A stretch of DNA of 64,000 nucleotides from an uncultured Alphaproteobacteria bacterium (GCA_934276635.1 CAKQTH010000003.1:1-64000); one strand, 5' to 3'. Counted from the stretch's first letter, positions 44,970 through 54,900 are shown. Program-made: numbers and translations. The notes: generated from the letters alone by a model not told the origin.

Positions 44970-47900
44970 TTAGTTCCTCCGATTTTGCGCAACTTCCTGC
45001 AGAGCATAGCCGGCAACTTTCTTATCTAAATCTACAAACGAACCATTATTTTTGATATATCCGATATCTTTTCCGTCAACCGAAACAACGCGGCCGGATG
45101 CATTGACTCTTCCGAGATATGTGCCGTCATTGCTCAAAACGCTGGCGCCGATTTTATATATCGCACCCAAAATATCATTTTGATTATCTATGACATATCC
45201 GCCGGAGAGCACTCTTCCGATTGTATCTCCGTTTTCGGAAACAACCGTACCGTCATATTTTACAAAACCGACTACCTTATCTTTTTGGTCAATAACAATA
45301 TCTCCGTCCAAAACCTCGCCGATAAGTTTTCCATATGAGTTAACCGCTTTGCCGTCGGAAAGCATTTTTCCAATAACAATTCCGGTCTTGTCGGCAATTT
45401 CTCCGTTCGGCAAAACCATTCCGATCAAATTTCCCGAAAAATCAACCACCGGCCCGCGTTTCAAAAGACTGAGGTTTTTGTCGGTCGAACCGCCCGGAAG
45501 AACGGCCGTAATATTTTCGCCGTTAAGGCTGACAACATTTCCGAGCGCATTAATATAACCTTTTGCATCACCGAATACATCTATTGCAACGCCTTCGGCC
45601 ACAACATCTCCGACCAGTTTGCCTTCTTTATTCAGAACTTTTCCGTCCGCAGTCGCAACGCCTTGAACTTCTCCGTCCAAATCTGCGATATCGCCGTCTT
45701 CAACCACATATCCGAAATAAGAACCGTCATATCCGATTGCCGCGCCTGAAACAACCATTGCACCTTTCATATTTCCCTTATTGTCAAAATATGTTCCTTT
45801 GGCATCAACATAACCGAGCTGTTCGCCGAAACGGCTGATAACTCTTCCGTCATAAATAACTTTTCCGATTTTTTTGCCCGAAAAATCTATAACGGAATTA
45901 AACGGCAGATTAACCCCAATTATATCTCCGTAAAAACTCTTGCCGTCGCCGAACATCTTGCCGATGGATTTTCCGGCCGCATCATAAACATTGCCATCAA
46001 AAAACAGAGTTCCGATATATTGTCCTTTGGCGTTGATAATCGGGTTATGCTCCGGCAACGCCACACCGACAACTTTGTTGTCTTTGTCTATAATCATATT
46101 GTTCATTGCCAGATGCATACCTTCTTTGCCTTTGACCGGAACTTCACCTCGGTCGTTTACAAAATTCAGAAAATTGCCTTTCAAATCAAACGCATATTTG
46201 CTGTTCAAAATTTTGCCGATATGCCGCCCGTTCTGGTCTATAATATCTCCCGAAACTCCGACGCAGCCGACCGGAAGCATTGCCGGCGAAACCACAACGC
46301 CGTTGTCGTTTACATATCCGATATATTCTCCGTTATAGCTGAAACCGGCACCGTGTTCAACGACTCTTCCTACTAAATCGCCGTTTTCGTTCAAAACACC
46401 ACCGTCCGGATTTAAGCAACCGACATAATTTCCGGCGTCGCTTTTTACAATACCATCAGTTCCTGCTTTTCCGAGATAATTGCAGCGGCTGTCATAAACA
46501 CGCCCTGTTTTCAGCGGTTGTCCGACATAGCGGTTCTGTTCGTCCAAAATCACGCCGTCAGGAATAACTCTGTATGGAAGTTCTTCTTTTCCGGCAATGA
46601 CTTTTCCGCTTTTTTCAAGGTATCCTATGCGTCTGCAGCCCCAGCCGATAACCATTCCTCCGGCAACGCCTCTGCCTATAACTTTGCTGCCGGCCGGATT
46701 TTTAATAAGCGTATTCGGCAAAAGCCTACCGACAACCTCACCTTTTTCGTTTTTGACATCTCCGTTGTTGGCAACCTCGCCCAAAATACTTCCGTCCGGA
46801 GCTACCGGAATCAGGTTTGTATTAACCAAAGCGCCTATTTTTCTGCGCTGTCCGGCAACACCGATAACATTGCCGTTCGCATCAACGATTCTTCCGTCAG
46901 CCGTAACTTTTCCAACAACATTACCGTCTTTGTCAACCACCGTTCCGTCTGGCATAACGCGCCCGATGACATTTCCGTTTTCATCAAATGCAAGCTGACT
47001 TTCATCGCCAACTTTACCGATAACATTTCCGTCTTTATCAACAATCGTGCCGTCTTCGTTAACTTTGCCGACTATGTTGCCGTTAAAATCAACAACATTG
47101 CCGTTTTCATCGACATAGCCGATTAAATTGCCATCTTTATCATAGGCGCCGCGTCTTTTTACCGGTTCTACCGGTGTATATATATTGCCGTTTTCGTCAA
47201 CATAGCCTACAATATTTCCGTTTTCATCAACAATTGAGCCATCAGGCATAACAACGCCGAGATAATTCCCGTTCTCGTCAGTCGCGATTTTTCCGGCTTT
47301 GGCAACTCGGCCGATGACATTGCCGTCAAAATCAACCACCGTTCCGTCCTCATTAAGTTTTCCGATAACATTGCCGTCTTTGTCAACCACCGTTCCGTCC
47401 GGCATAACACGGCCGATAATATTTCCGTTTTCGTCATACACAAATCCGGTATCTACCGCTTTGCCGATGACATTGCCGTCTTTGTCAACCACCGTTCCAT
47501 CCGGCATAACCTTTCCGATAACATTGCCGTCTTTGTCAACCACTGTTCCGTCAGGCATAACCTTTCCGATGACATTACCGAATTCGTCATACACAAGCTT
47601 TTCGTTATCCGCAACACCGATAATATTGCCGTCTTTATCAACAACCATACCGGCAGAATTTACACGGCCGATAATATTTCCGTTTTCGTCGCGGACATAA
47701 CCGTCATCATCGATATATCCAATGACTTCTCCGTTCGGTCCGATTGCAACACGGGATTTATCTATTGTGGCTTTTTTGCTTTCTGCCGCCGGAGCTTCGC
47801 AAAAATTGCAGTCTTCTTTGCGGATTGCGCGGCCGTATACCGGAACTTTTGAGGCTTTGGCGTTCGCATCGCTGACATTTGTTTCTCTCCACGATATCAC

Positions 47901-48404
47901 AAAGTTATTCTGCACATTTCCGGCCACAATCGGCGCCCATTTTATGGTAATATGGCATGTCTGGTCGCCTCTGAGTTCTTGATTGGAGCATCTTTCTTCA
48001 TAAACAAATCCGTCCGCCGGAGGGTCAGCCAAATTTACCGCCACAATTCGTATCGCGGTTTTTCCGTTGGTGCCGATAGTCAAAACATTGTCTGCAGTCG
48101 TACCGAGCACAACCTGCCCCATTTCAACCGGATCCGGCGTGGTCGTAATCGGAATTTCGCCTTCTTCAACATCGGAAAATTCTATATTGTCGGTCAGAAC
48201 ATTCCCCGTATCAAGATTTAGAGCATCATCATTGGCCGTAAATACCGGCTCTTCAAAGGTCTCTTCCACCGTATTGCTTTGAATAAGCAAAAATACGCCT
48301 AAAAAGAAAACCACCATAGAGACTATTCCGACAATCAGAATAATTCTGTTGGTTTTCTTTATATAGGTCTCAGAATGTGTAAGTCTTTGTTCTTCTTTAC
48401 TCAT
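44970..48404 (-). CDS. Inner-membrane-anchored repeat protein of the T4SS (VirB10-like N-terminal half?)
   Basis: 1144 aa from the ATG at 48404, which overlaps the virB9 stop (ATGA) behind TAAGGA. Charged cytoplasmic N-terminus, one membrane helix (residues ~20-42), an acidic stretch, then an Ig-like domain (~78-185) with two Cys (ERCSNQELRGDQTCHITIKW) that resembles ASH/HYDIN-type folds. A CNFC motif comes next, then about 50 repeats of 17 residues from ~213 to the end (consensus VMPDGTVVDKDGNVIGK). No VirB10 domain follows. The topology is that of a VirB10 N-terminus, and the same repeat fills the next gene, so the pair may act as a split VirB10. The repeat recalls DUF3659-like units, but that is unverified. 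Confidence 0.85.
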   Translation of the reverse strand: MSKEEQRLTHSETYIKKTNRIILIVGIVSMVVFFLGVFLLIQSNTVEETFEEPVFTANDDALNLDTGNVLTDNIEFSDVEEGEIPITTTPDPVEMGQVVLGTTADNVLTIGTNGKTAIRIVAVNLADPPADGFVYEERCSNQELRGDQTCHITIKWAPIVAGNVQNNFVISWRETNVSDANAKASKVPVYGRAIRKEDCNFCEAPAAESKKATIDKSRVAIGPNGEVIGYIDDDGYVRDENGNIIGRVNSAGMVVDKDGNIIGVADNEKLVYDEFGNVIGKVMPDGTVVDKDGNVIGKVMPDGTVVDKDGNVIGKAVDTGFVYDENGNIIGRVMPDGTVVDKDGNVIGKLNEDGTVVDFDGNVIGRVAKAGKIATDENGNYLGVVMPDGSIVDENGNIVGYVDENGNIYTPVEPVKRRGAYDKDGNLIGYVDENGNVVDFNGNIVGKVNEDGTIVDKDGNVIGKVGDESQLAFDENGNVIGRVMPDGTVVDKDGNVVGKVTADGRIVDANGNVIGVAGQRRKIGALVNTNLIPVAPDGSILGEVANNGDVKNEKGEVVGRLLPNTLIKNPAGSKVIGRGVAGGMVIGWGCRRIGYLEKSGKVIAGKEELPYRVIPDGVILDEQNRYVGQPLKTGRVYDSRCNYLGKAGTDGIVKSDAGNYVGCLNPDGGVLNENGDLVGRVVEHGAGFSYNGEYIGYVNDNGVVVSPAMLPVGCVGVSGDIIDQNGRHIGKILNSKYAFDLKGNFLNFVNDRGEVPVKGKEGMHLAMNNMIIDKDNKVVGVALPEHNPIINAKGQYIGTLFFDGNVYDAAGKSIGKMFGDGKSFYGDIIGVNLPFNSVIDFSGKKIGKVIYDGRVISRFGEQLGYVDAKGTYFDNKGNMKGAMVVSGAAIGYDGSYFGYVVEDGDIADLDGEVQGVATADGKVLNKEGKLVGDVVAEGVAIDVFGDAKGYINALGNVVSLNGENITAVLPGGSTDKNLSLLKRGPVVDFSGNLIGMVLPNGEIADKTGIVIGKMLSDGKAVNSYGKLIGEVLDGDIVIDQKDKVVGFVKYDGTVVSENGDTIGRVLSGGYVIDNQNDILGAIYKIGASVLSNDGTYLGRVNASGRVVSVDGKDIGYIKNNGSFVDLDKKVAGYALQEVAQNRRN
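46860..47600 (-). repeat. 51-bp in-frame tandem DNA repeats
   Basis: Within the inner-membrane repeat gene the 17-codon units are nearly identical at DNA level. Successive 51-base copies at 47467-47517 and 47518-47568 differ by only a few bases, and similar copies lie at 47310-47420 and 46870-47060. The rest of the array, and the whole array of the next gene, has diverged. This points to recent local expansion. Confidence 0.85.
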
Positions 48405-50038
48405 TGTATCCTTACTACGCTGCAAAATACGCCGTTACGCCCAAGCTGGCTGCAAACTTTGTCGCCAGCGTCCAAACTTTTTACCGGCCCGACTCTCAAA
48501 TGAAACAGCTCTTTGCCTTGTCCATCGGCCGGGGCATCAACCGAATAAAACGGCTGATATTCACCCAGAACTCCGGAATATTTATCCGACAAATCACTCC
48601 AAAGCGTTTCCAAATTCGTTACATTTGCATCTGTGCCGAGTTCAATCGAAATATTTGAGCCGGAAGCATCAGACAAACCTGAGCCGTAACGATATCCGCT
48701 ATACGGATTTTGTCCACCGACCGCGCCATAAGCGCCGCCTTGACCAAATCCTTGTCCCTGACCTTGTTCGGCACCCCGATTCCAGCCGTATTGTCCTTTC
48801 TGTCCGCCCGCATAATCAGCATTATCTCTGACCGGCAATCTTCCGTTCATTGCGTCTTCATAGCTGATTGAATTTCCGCCGCTGGCATAAGAGTTAACTC
48901 CGTTTCCATAAGAGGCTTCTCCACCCTGAGACGAGCCGCCGTATGCTCCGCCGTTGCCGGAACCGGAACCGTCTTGTCCGTCAGGCATTTTCGGGCCGAC
49001 ATCCCAGCCGTGTTCCTGATATGTCGGAGAAAATTCGAGCCCCTGATCGTCGGAACGACGCAACTTCAGGCAAACAATTCTTTTGCCGTTGCGCAAAACC
49101 ATATCGCCGATACCCTCAACGATAATCAGTCTGTTGTTAGGACCTTTTGTTCTGAATCCGACCGGAGTTTCAATTTTTTCAACAATCAGAGTTACAATCG
49201 GGCGCTGTGTCATTGTCAGCGATTTTTCGCCCAAATCAATATATGTGAAAATATCGTCACGCCATACTCTTTCCGGTGCAATAACCACATCGTCCGGATT
49301 CGGCACATAAACTTCTATATCAAAACGGAATTTTGACGGATCCATCGGGATACTCTGAAGCCAGTCATCTTGTAAAAATCTTTTTGTAAAGCGAGAATCT
49401 ACCGAGAACGGATTTCCGTTGTTGCTGCTTGCGTTTACATGTCCGCCGCTCTTTATCGGAACGCCGCCGGAAGCCTTAGATTTTCCGTTTCCGTCAATAA
49501 CTTCGATATCAATAATTGAGTTTGTCAGTCTTTCGGTATTAACCCCTTCGCTCTTTACATAGAACACATATTTATTTCCGCTGCGGCCAAAAACGATAAT
49601 ATTTGTATCAACGCCGACATTGGCGCCTTTCTTCGGATATAGCAACAAGGTATTCGGGCCGGAAATTTGTCCGTCAAAAGTAGCGCTATCGCCGATATAG
49701 ATGTCTTCTACCATTTCCCATTCCGGAAAATTGACCAAAGTCATCATACCTTCGCGCAGGCGCATCGGCAACACCAAATCAGGCGTCCAATAATATTTTG
49801 AATAAGCAGGTTTGCTTTGTCCTTCACCCAAATTTTGCAGAGGATCAAGCCACGCGCTTTGAATCATGCCCAAAGAGTTGAACCCGGCATATCCCATATC
49901 CATCGGGGTATATTGTCCGGTGCTTTGGTCGGCGTTTTGATCAAGGCTTCCGGTAGAAACCTGTGCCCTTACATTGCCCGTTGCAAACAGAGCAACTGCC
50001 AAAATCAAAAATATTTTCCTAAACTGACAAACCATCAT
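48401..50038 (-). CDS. virB9: VirB9 with C-terminal SPOR-like domain
   Basis: 545 aa against ~270-300 for VirB9. Signal peptide (cleavage near NVRAQ). The VirB9/CagX beta-domain occupies ~75-340 (RLREGMMTLVNFPEWEMVED, GRSGNKYVFYVKSEGVNTER, FRTKGPNNRLIIVEGIGDMV). A Gly/Gln/Tyr/Asn-rich low-complexity region follows (~365-470). Residues ~500-545 (ELFHLRVGPVKSLDAGDKVC, ending CSVVRIQ) resemble a SPOR peptidoglycan-binding domain. As an outer-membrane core-complex partner of VirB7 and VirB10 it would sit in the periplasm. Its stop overlaps the next start by 4 bases. Confidence 0.9.
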   Translation of the reverse strand: MMVCQFRKIFLILAVALFATGNVRAQVSTGSLDQNADQSTGQYTPMDMGYAGFNSLGMIQSAWLDPLQNLGEGQSKPAYSKYYWTPDLVLPMRLREGMMTLVNFPEWEMVEDIYIGDSATFDGQISGPNTLLLYPKKGANVGVDTNIIVFGRSGNKYVFYVKSEGVNTERLTNSIIDIEVIDGNGKSKASGGVPIKSGGHVNASSNNGNPFSVDSRFTKRFLQDDWLQSIPMDPSKFRFDIEVYVPNPDDVVIAPERVWRDDIFTYIDLGEKSLTMTQRPIVTLIVEKIETPVGFRTKGPNNRLIIVEGIGDMVLRNGKRIVCLKLRRSDDQGLEFSPTYQEHGWDVGPKMPDGQDGSGSGNGGAYGGSSQGGEASYGNGVNSYASGGNSISYEDAMNGRLPVRDNADYAGGQKGQYGWNRGAEQGQGQGFGQGGAYGAVGGQNPYSGYRYGSGLSDASGSNISIELGTDANVTNLETLWSDLSDKYSGVLGEYQPFYSVDAPADGQGKELFHLRVGPVKSLDAGDKVCSQLGRNGVFCSVVRIQ

Positions 50039-50049
50039 TTTGTTACCTT

Positions 50050-50802
50050 TTATTGTACTTTATTATGCATTAGAGAATATCTTACAACTGTAAATCCTAC
50101 CGGATTTTTCATTCTTTCGCCATATTTTACGGTTTTTTCGCGATATACAATCCGCAAAGAGGCTGTCCAATAATTTATCTCCGGAGCGGCAGAGTTCGGA
50201 TACATATCCTGCGTTTCATACTCAACCTGCCACAATCCGCTGTCAAGTTCGTTAACCGTCAGAATTCTGACCATACGAATAATGCCCTTTGTTTGAATAA
50301 TTTTGAGCGCGCGTTTGGCTGTTTTTTCCAAAAAATCAGCATACACGCCGGAAGACGACATCTCTTGAATCATTCCACCGGGCATCCAACGCGCTTCCAT
50401 TTCCTGTAAATCAGAATCAAAAGAGCTGCGGTTCAGCACATATTCGCGCACAAACGCTTCCGTAATGGATTTTCTGTCTTCCATTTTTCCGTTAATCGGA
50501 ACAATGTTATAAACTTGTTCATCTTTGCTTTGAAAAGTCAACAAAAACGGTTCAACACGATAAAGCGGAATAAGCTGCATAATCGCAATCAGCAAAACAA
50601 GATTGCAACAAAGGCTTATTGCGGTCACAACCGCAAAGGCTCTGGCAGTCCACAGATATCTTTTTTCGCTGGCATTAACCAAAACCGCATCTTCACTGGC
50701 CTTAACTCTTTTACGCGGAGCAGACGAAGGGCGTTGAGCAGTCGGTCTTCCGTTGCCTATCAATCGTGTGTTAACACCGTTATTGTTAAAATTTTCTGCC
50801 AT
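50050..50802 (-). CDS. virB8: VirB8 (second copy)
   Basis: 250 aa. Basic N-terminus, one membrane helix (about 53-75, FAVVTAISLCCNLVLLIAIM), then the VirB8/NTF2-like periplasmic domain (PLYRVEPFLLTF at its start; YWTASLRIVYREKTV and NPVGFTVVRYS near the end). It is paralogous to the VirB8 at 51155-51904, with the same VEPFLL and PxGFTVVRYS motifs but otherwise divergent. It probably bridges inner-membrane and periplasmic parts of the machine. Confidence 0.93.
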   Translation of the reverse strand: MAENFNNNGVNTRLIGNGRPTAQRPSSAPRKRVKASEDAVLVNASEKRYLWTARAFAVVTAISLCCNLVLLIAIMQLIPLYRVEPFLLTFQSKDEQVYNIVPINGKMEDRKSITEAFVREYVLNRSSFDSDLQEMEARWMPGGMIQEMSSSGVYADFLEKTAKRALKIIQTKGIIRMVRILTVNELDSGLWQVEYETQDMYPNSAAPEINYWTASLRIVYREKTVKYGERMKNPVGFTVVRYSLMHNKVQ

Positions 50803-50818
50803 ACACTTGTCCTAAAAA

Positions 50819-51007
50819 CTATAATGTTTCAACAAACCAATCAGGAAGAGAATTTATAAGCTCTACCTGCATACAAGCGCACGGAGAAAGTTTAAGTTCG
50901 TTAAGCGCACGGCCAACGCCTACCGGTTCGCTTTCATAATATGAACCGAAAAGCGAACAAGAAGTCAAACCAAGCACCAGAACTAAAAGAAATACCTTCT
51001 TAAACAT
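50819..51007 (-). CDS. VirB7-like small lipoprotein
   Basis: 62 aa from the ATG at 51007 (AGGAAC upstream). The signal peptide ends in a lipobox, LGLTSC, followed by a short polar mature protein of about 45 residues with a further Cys pair (CACMQVEL). Size, lipobox and position between two virB8 genes and before virB9 fit VirB7, the lipoprotein that stabilises VirB9 at the outer membrane. VirB7 proteins have little sequence conservation, so the name rests on these features. Confidence 0.75.
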   Translation of the reverse strand: MFKKVFLLVLVLGLTSCSLFGSYYESEPVGVGRALNELKLSPCACMQVELINSLPDWFVETL

Positions 51008-51154
51008 CTTGATGTTCCTATATAAAATATGTCCAGACAATATTCAGTTTAGACCTTTTTTTTTAAAAGTCTAACCCGAAGCCGATAAATCCCCAACTTA
51101 TCAACAGCTTGAAGCTTATACCGAAAATATTAATATATGATAAATTTTATAAAA
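51008..51154 (-). promoter_or_regulatory. 147-base gap inside the T4SS operon
   Basis: This is the widest spacer in the otherwise tightly packed T4SS operon. It contains an imperfect hairpin, TTAGACTTTT with AAAAGGTCTAA (51047-51073 area), without a following T run. TTGATAAG and TATATAGG are candidate promoter halves before the lipoprotein gene. A processing site or internal promoter is possible; neither is secure. Confidence 0.3.
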
Positions 51155-51904
51155 TTATAGGACTTCGACCTCGGTTTGCGAATATCTGACCACCGTAAAG
51201 CCCAACGGGTTAAACAATCTGACGCTCATAAGCTCGCGGCCACGAATAAAATATGCGGTCATAGAAGCTGTCCAATACTTTGTTTTCAAAGGAATTTCTC
51301 CGGTCCTAAGGTCTCTGGCCTGAGGATTCAACTCATAAGTCTTAAAGTCGATTTTCCAAACCGGAGAATTTTCTCCGCCCTGCTTTCCGACCGATATAAT
51401 TTCAACCTCGCGAGAAGCTCCGGAATCTCTGACGGACTGCCATTCCGCTTTTCTTTGCTTGTCAAACTCATCAAAAACATTCTGCATCGACAAAAAGTGA
51501 ACCCAGCCGCCTGCAAACCATCTGATTTGCATCTCTCTTTCATCGTTAATCAGCGAGTTGCGTATAATCACATATTGCTTTACAAAAATTTCCATCAGCT
51601 GCTTTTTAGAGGCCATATTATACTCTATCGGCTCGTGGCGCACAAGCCCGTCGGTCGCATCCTGTTTAACAATCAAAAACGGTTCGACTTCAACCCTAGG
51701 CGCCATTCGAAACAGCACCAAAGAGGCAGCCATAAACACAATAAGAGAAACGGAAGCAAACAAAATGAGCAAACGAGCCAACCACTTATAATAATTTTCT
51801 TTCAAAGTGGAAAGCCGGCCGTCAACTTCGGTCGCATACGCGCGCTGCGGCTCAGAATTTTTGTTTTCATTCGTAATTGCTAAAATTTTTGTTCCGTCAT
51901 TCAT
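51155..51904 (-). CDS. virB8: VirB8 (first copy)
   Basis: 249 aa. Cytoplasmic N-terminus (~40 aa), a membrane helix (~41-65, LLILFASVSLIVFMAASLVL), then the VirB8 periplasmic domain (APRVEVEPFLIVKQD, MQIRWFAGGWVHFLS, TKYWTASMTAYFIRGREL, NPLGFTVVRYSQ). Ribosome-binding site GAGGA. The two VirB8 copies flank the lipoprotein gene and may form hetero-oligomers (inference). Confidence 0.93.
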   Translation of the reverse strand: MNDGTKILAITNENKNSEPQRAYATEVDGRLSTLKENYYKWLARLLILFASVSLIVFMAASLVLFRMAPRVEVEPFLIVKQDATDGLVRHEPIEYNMASKKQLMEIFVKQYVIIRNSLINDEREMQIRWFAGGWVHFLSMQNVFDEFDKQRKAEWQSVRDSGASREVEIISVGKQGGENSPVWKIDFKTYELNPQARDLRTGEIPLKTKYWTASMTAYFIRGRELMSVRLFNPLGFTVVRYSQTEVEVL

Positions 51905-51913
51905 CTCTTATCC

Positions 51914-54900
51914 TCAATCTACGGCATAATTTGCACAATACGGCTGAACTCCGCCCTTCATCTCATTGGCAAAGGCTTCTTCCTCTTGCTTTTTATATTC
52001 TTCGCTGGCTTTGCGGTTTACCTGCTCGGATATAACTTTTTGAGCAAAATCTGCCGAATTTCCGTCCGTATCTTCACCGACAACCACCACTTCTTCATTG
52101 TCTTTTACCAAAGCGGCATACATTCCTTTGAGCTTTTTGAATTTTTCTTTCAAATACTCGTTGTTTTCTTCCTGCATTCCGCTCAAAGAAGAATATGCTG
52201 TTTTCAGGTTTTTATTCTTGATGGATTCCATCGCCTGCGCAACCTGATTATAATCGGCGTCTATTGCCAAATCCAAATCCGGTTTCGGAGAAAATCCGGC
52301 TTTTTTCAGCGATTCAATAAGGCTTTCTCTTAAAGCATCGACCTCTTCTTTGAGTTCTTCCTGCGCCTGCAATGTCGTCTGTTCGTTTTCGGCCAAAGTC
52401 AAAAAGTCTCCGAATTGGTTGCGGTTGAGCTGCGCACGATATTTTATAGCCATACTGTTGCTAGTCTTTTTGCTTTCAGTTGCGTCTCCGCCGTCCTCGT
52501 CCTTATCGATTTTATAAAAAGTATCTTTCGCACCTTTTGTAATCATAATAAAGCTCTTGCCGAGCTGTTTCGATGCCGAGAACAACAAGCCCATCTCGCT
52601 GCCTCTTTCTTTCGAACTGCTATAAGCATATCCTCTGTCCGCGAATATTTTATCATTAAAATCAACATCTCCCTGAGCTTTGGCATATACCTTATCCGAA
52701 ACCGTGTCCTGAACGCCTCCGCCCGGTTTCATAGGCGACGGCTTTGTTTGACTCAAATATATTTCCTGACAATTCGGAATTTTTTCAAAGCTTTGTTTCG
52801 GCGCTCTGCGGCTCAAAATATATCCGTTTTTAGTTACTGCCGTTGTCGCCGGTATTTTGATATCAACATAATAGTCGCCCATTTTGCACGGATAAATTCC
52901 GCTGCGGAAAAATTCTATATTTTTCTTATCATCTCTCGGGCTTCCCAATCCTTCGGTTCCGTTTTCCGTCGAAAACAAATTGTAGCTTTCTTCCACATAC
53001 GAGTGCAAATCAAGCATTCTTTGCCAAATTTCCGGCATATTTGATACACTCTTCAAAATTGCGTCTTTGGTAACTTTTTTGCCGGTATAAGTATTTTTGT
53101 CATCATAACCATAACTTTTCGGCATATTTACATAGTCATCAACATCAAAATATATAATCTCGCGCATCGGCGGCAGATATTCCTGCGCGGCAACACGCGG
53201 AGCCTTAAAGTCTCGCGCCACTGGATACGCCCCGACGAAAAAGTCGGTATCGGCATTCAAACAAACATTGTTTTCACAAACCTTATCCATCACATATTTT
53301 TGCAGAATTGATTTTGCAAGACTAATCATTCTATCCGTCCGATATCCCTTTGTTATTAAAGATGTCAAAATAGAGGTTTGCGGATTTTTCAGTTCATCAA
53401 TAAGTTCCTTATGAATCTTCATAAGTTCTTTGTGTCCGGCCGGAGTATAGATATAGTTATCGTCCTTTTTGCGCAATGCTTTAATTTTTTCTTCTGCACA
53501 AATTATTCTGTCTTTTGCATAATCCAAAACTCCGTTCCATTTATGCGAAGAAAAATCGGCTTTCGCTGTGCAGCTTCCGGCAGACGGGGTTCCGACAATA
53601 TCGTCCACAATACCGACAAATTTTAAGATATATTTGTTTCTGTCAACAGTGTTTGTGTATATTTTTTTATACATCTTTGCCAAACCGCCGTTTTTGTTTC
53701 TGCTGTCGAGCGTATTATTTTTTTGTTTTTGGATTTCTCCGTCAGCTCCGCTATAATATTCTTCTATATAAAGAATTTTGGCATCGGTACAAGCGTAGCT
53801 TTCTACATTATTACATTCCTTTTGCTTTTCAAGGCTGCATTGGTCCAAACTTTTTTTGCAGGTGTCCGGATCATCATTAAGCTTTTTCTTGTTTGCGGCA
53901 ATCTCATTTTCCAATGTGGTAATTTGCTGTTGCAAAACAGACATCTGCTTATTTGCAACCGTCAGCTGCGCGTTAGTCTTTTCCAAAGTACTTTGGCTTT
54001 GTGCTTTGGTTTCTTTTGCATATATAGCCTGTCCTGATTTTTTATCTTTGGAAATTTCCTGTCTTTTGGCCACAATTTCCAGATTGTTATCCATATCCGT
54101 GATTGTGCCTTCAGCCTCTTTTTTTGTATCTTTCAGGTTGTCAATCGTTGTCTGAAGCTCGTTCTTTTGCGTATACAGTTTTTCGAGCTGGGTTGTTATC
54201 GCTTTATTCTTATTTTCCAAAGATCTCCGCGCTGTTTCTCCGGTGTTTTTAACACCTTGAATTAACTGGTTCTTAGCGCTTACCAATTCGGCTAATTTTT
54301 TGTTGGCAAAAAAGTTTGTCGTGTAATCATATTTTCGACCGTTCAGCTTAGTTTTAAACTCACTGAAGGCAGATCTCGCTTTTTCTTTTTCCTTATCATT
54401 TTTGTCATCGTCTTCATCATATCTTGTTCTGGAAACAAGCTCCGACATCATATCAATTCCGGTTCCGGTCAGCGCTGTCAATGTCTTGCCGTCGTCGTTT
54501 TCGTCCATATCAAAAAACGGCCATACATCGTTCAGATACAATTTCATATTTTGATATTTTTTCTCAAGATATTGATCATAGAATTTTTTCTGGTCATTCC
54601 ATATCGGAAACTTGCGTTTCGGCTTGCCCCAGCTTTGCGTTGTATATTGATCCTGCGCCAGCTTTTTGGCCACCGCCGCGCCAATAAGGAAATTAAACTT
54701 ATCTTTCAGGTGTTCGTTCTTTTTTATCTGCTCCTGACGGCTCGGAGAACCGGCTCCGGCAACCGAGCTTGAACCATCGGAATCTTCATCGCTGGAGTGC
54801 TTTTGTTTCAATTTTGCCTTAGAATTTTGCACCGTTGCATCAACATCTTCACCGGTGTCGTCTTCGGCATCAAAATCGCTCTTTTCCAAATCATCGGGAG

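Noticed and set aside
46860..47600. Regularly spaced repeats that could suggest a CRISPR array
   Set aside because: The 51-bp period is in frame throughout, has no unique spacers, and encodes the 17-residue protein repeat; no cas genes are nearby.
51100..51115. DnaA-box-like TTATCAACA in the T4SS operon gap
   Set aside because: It is one mismatched box with no cluster, no dnaA/dnaN context and no GC-skew information; not enough for an origin.
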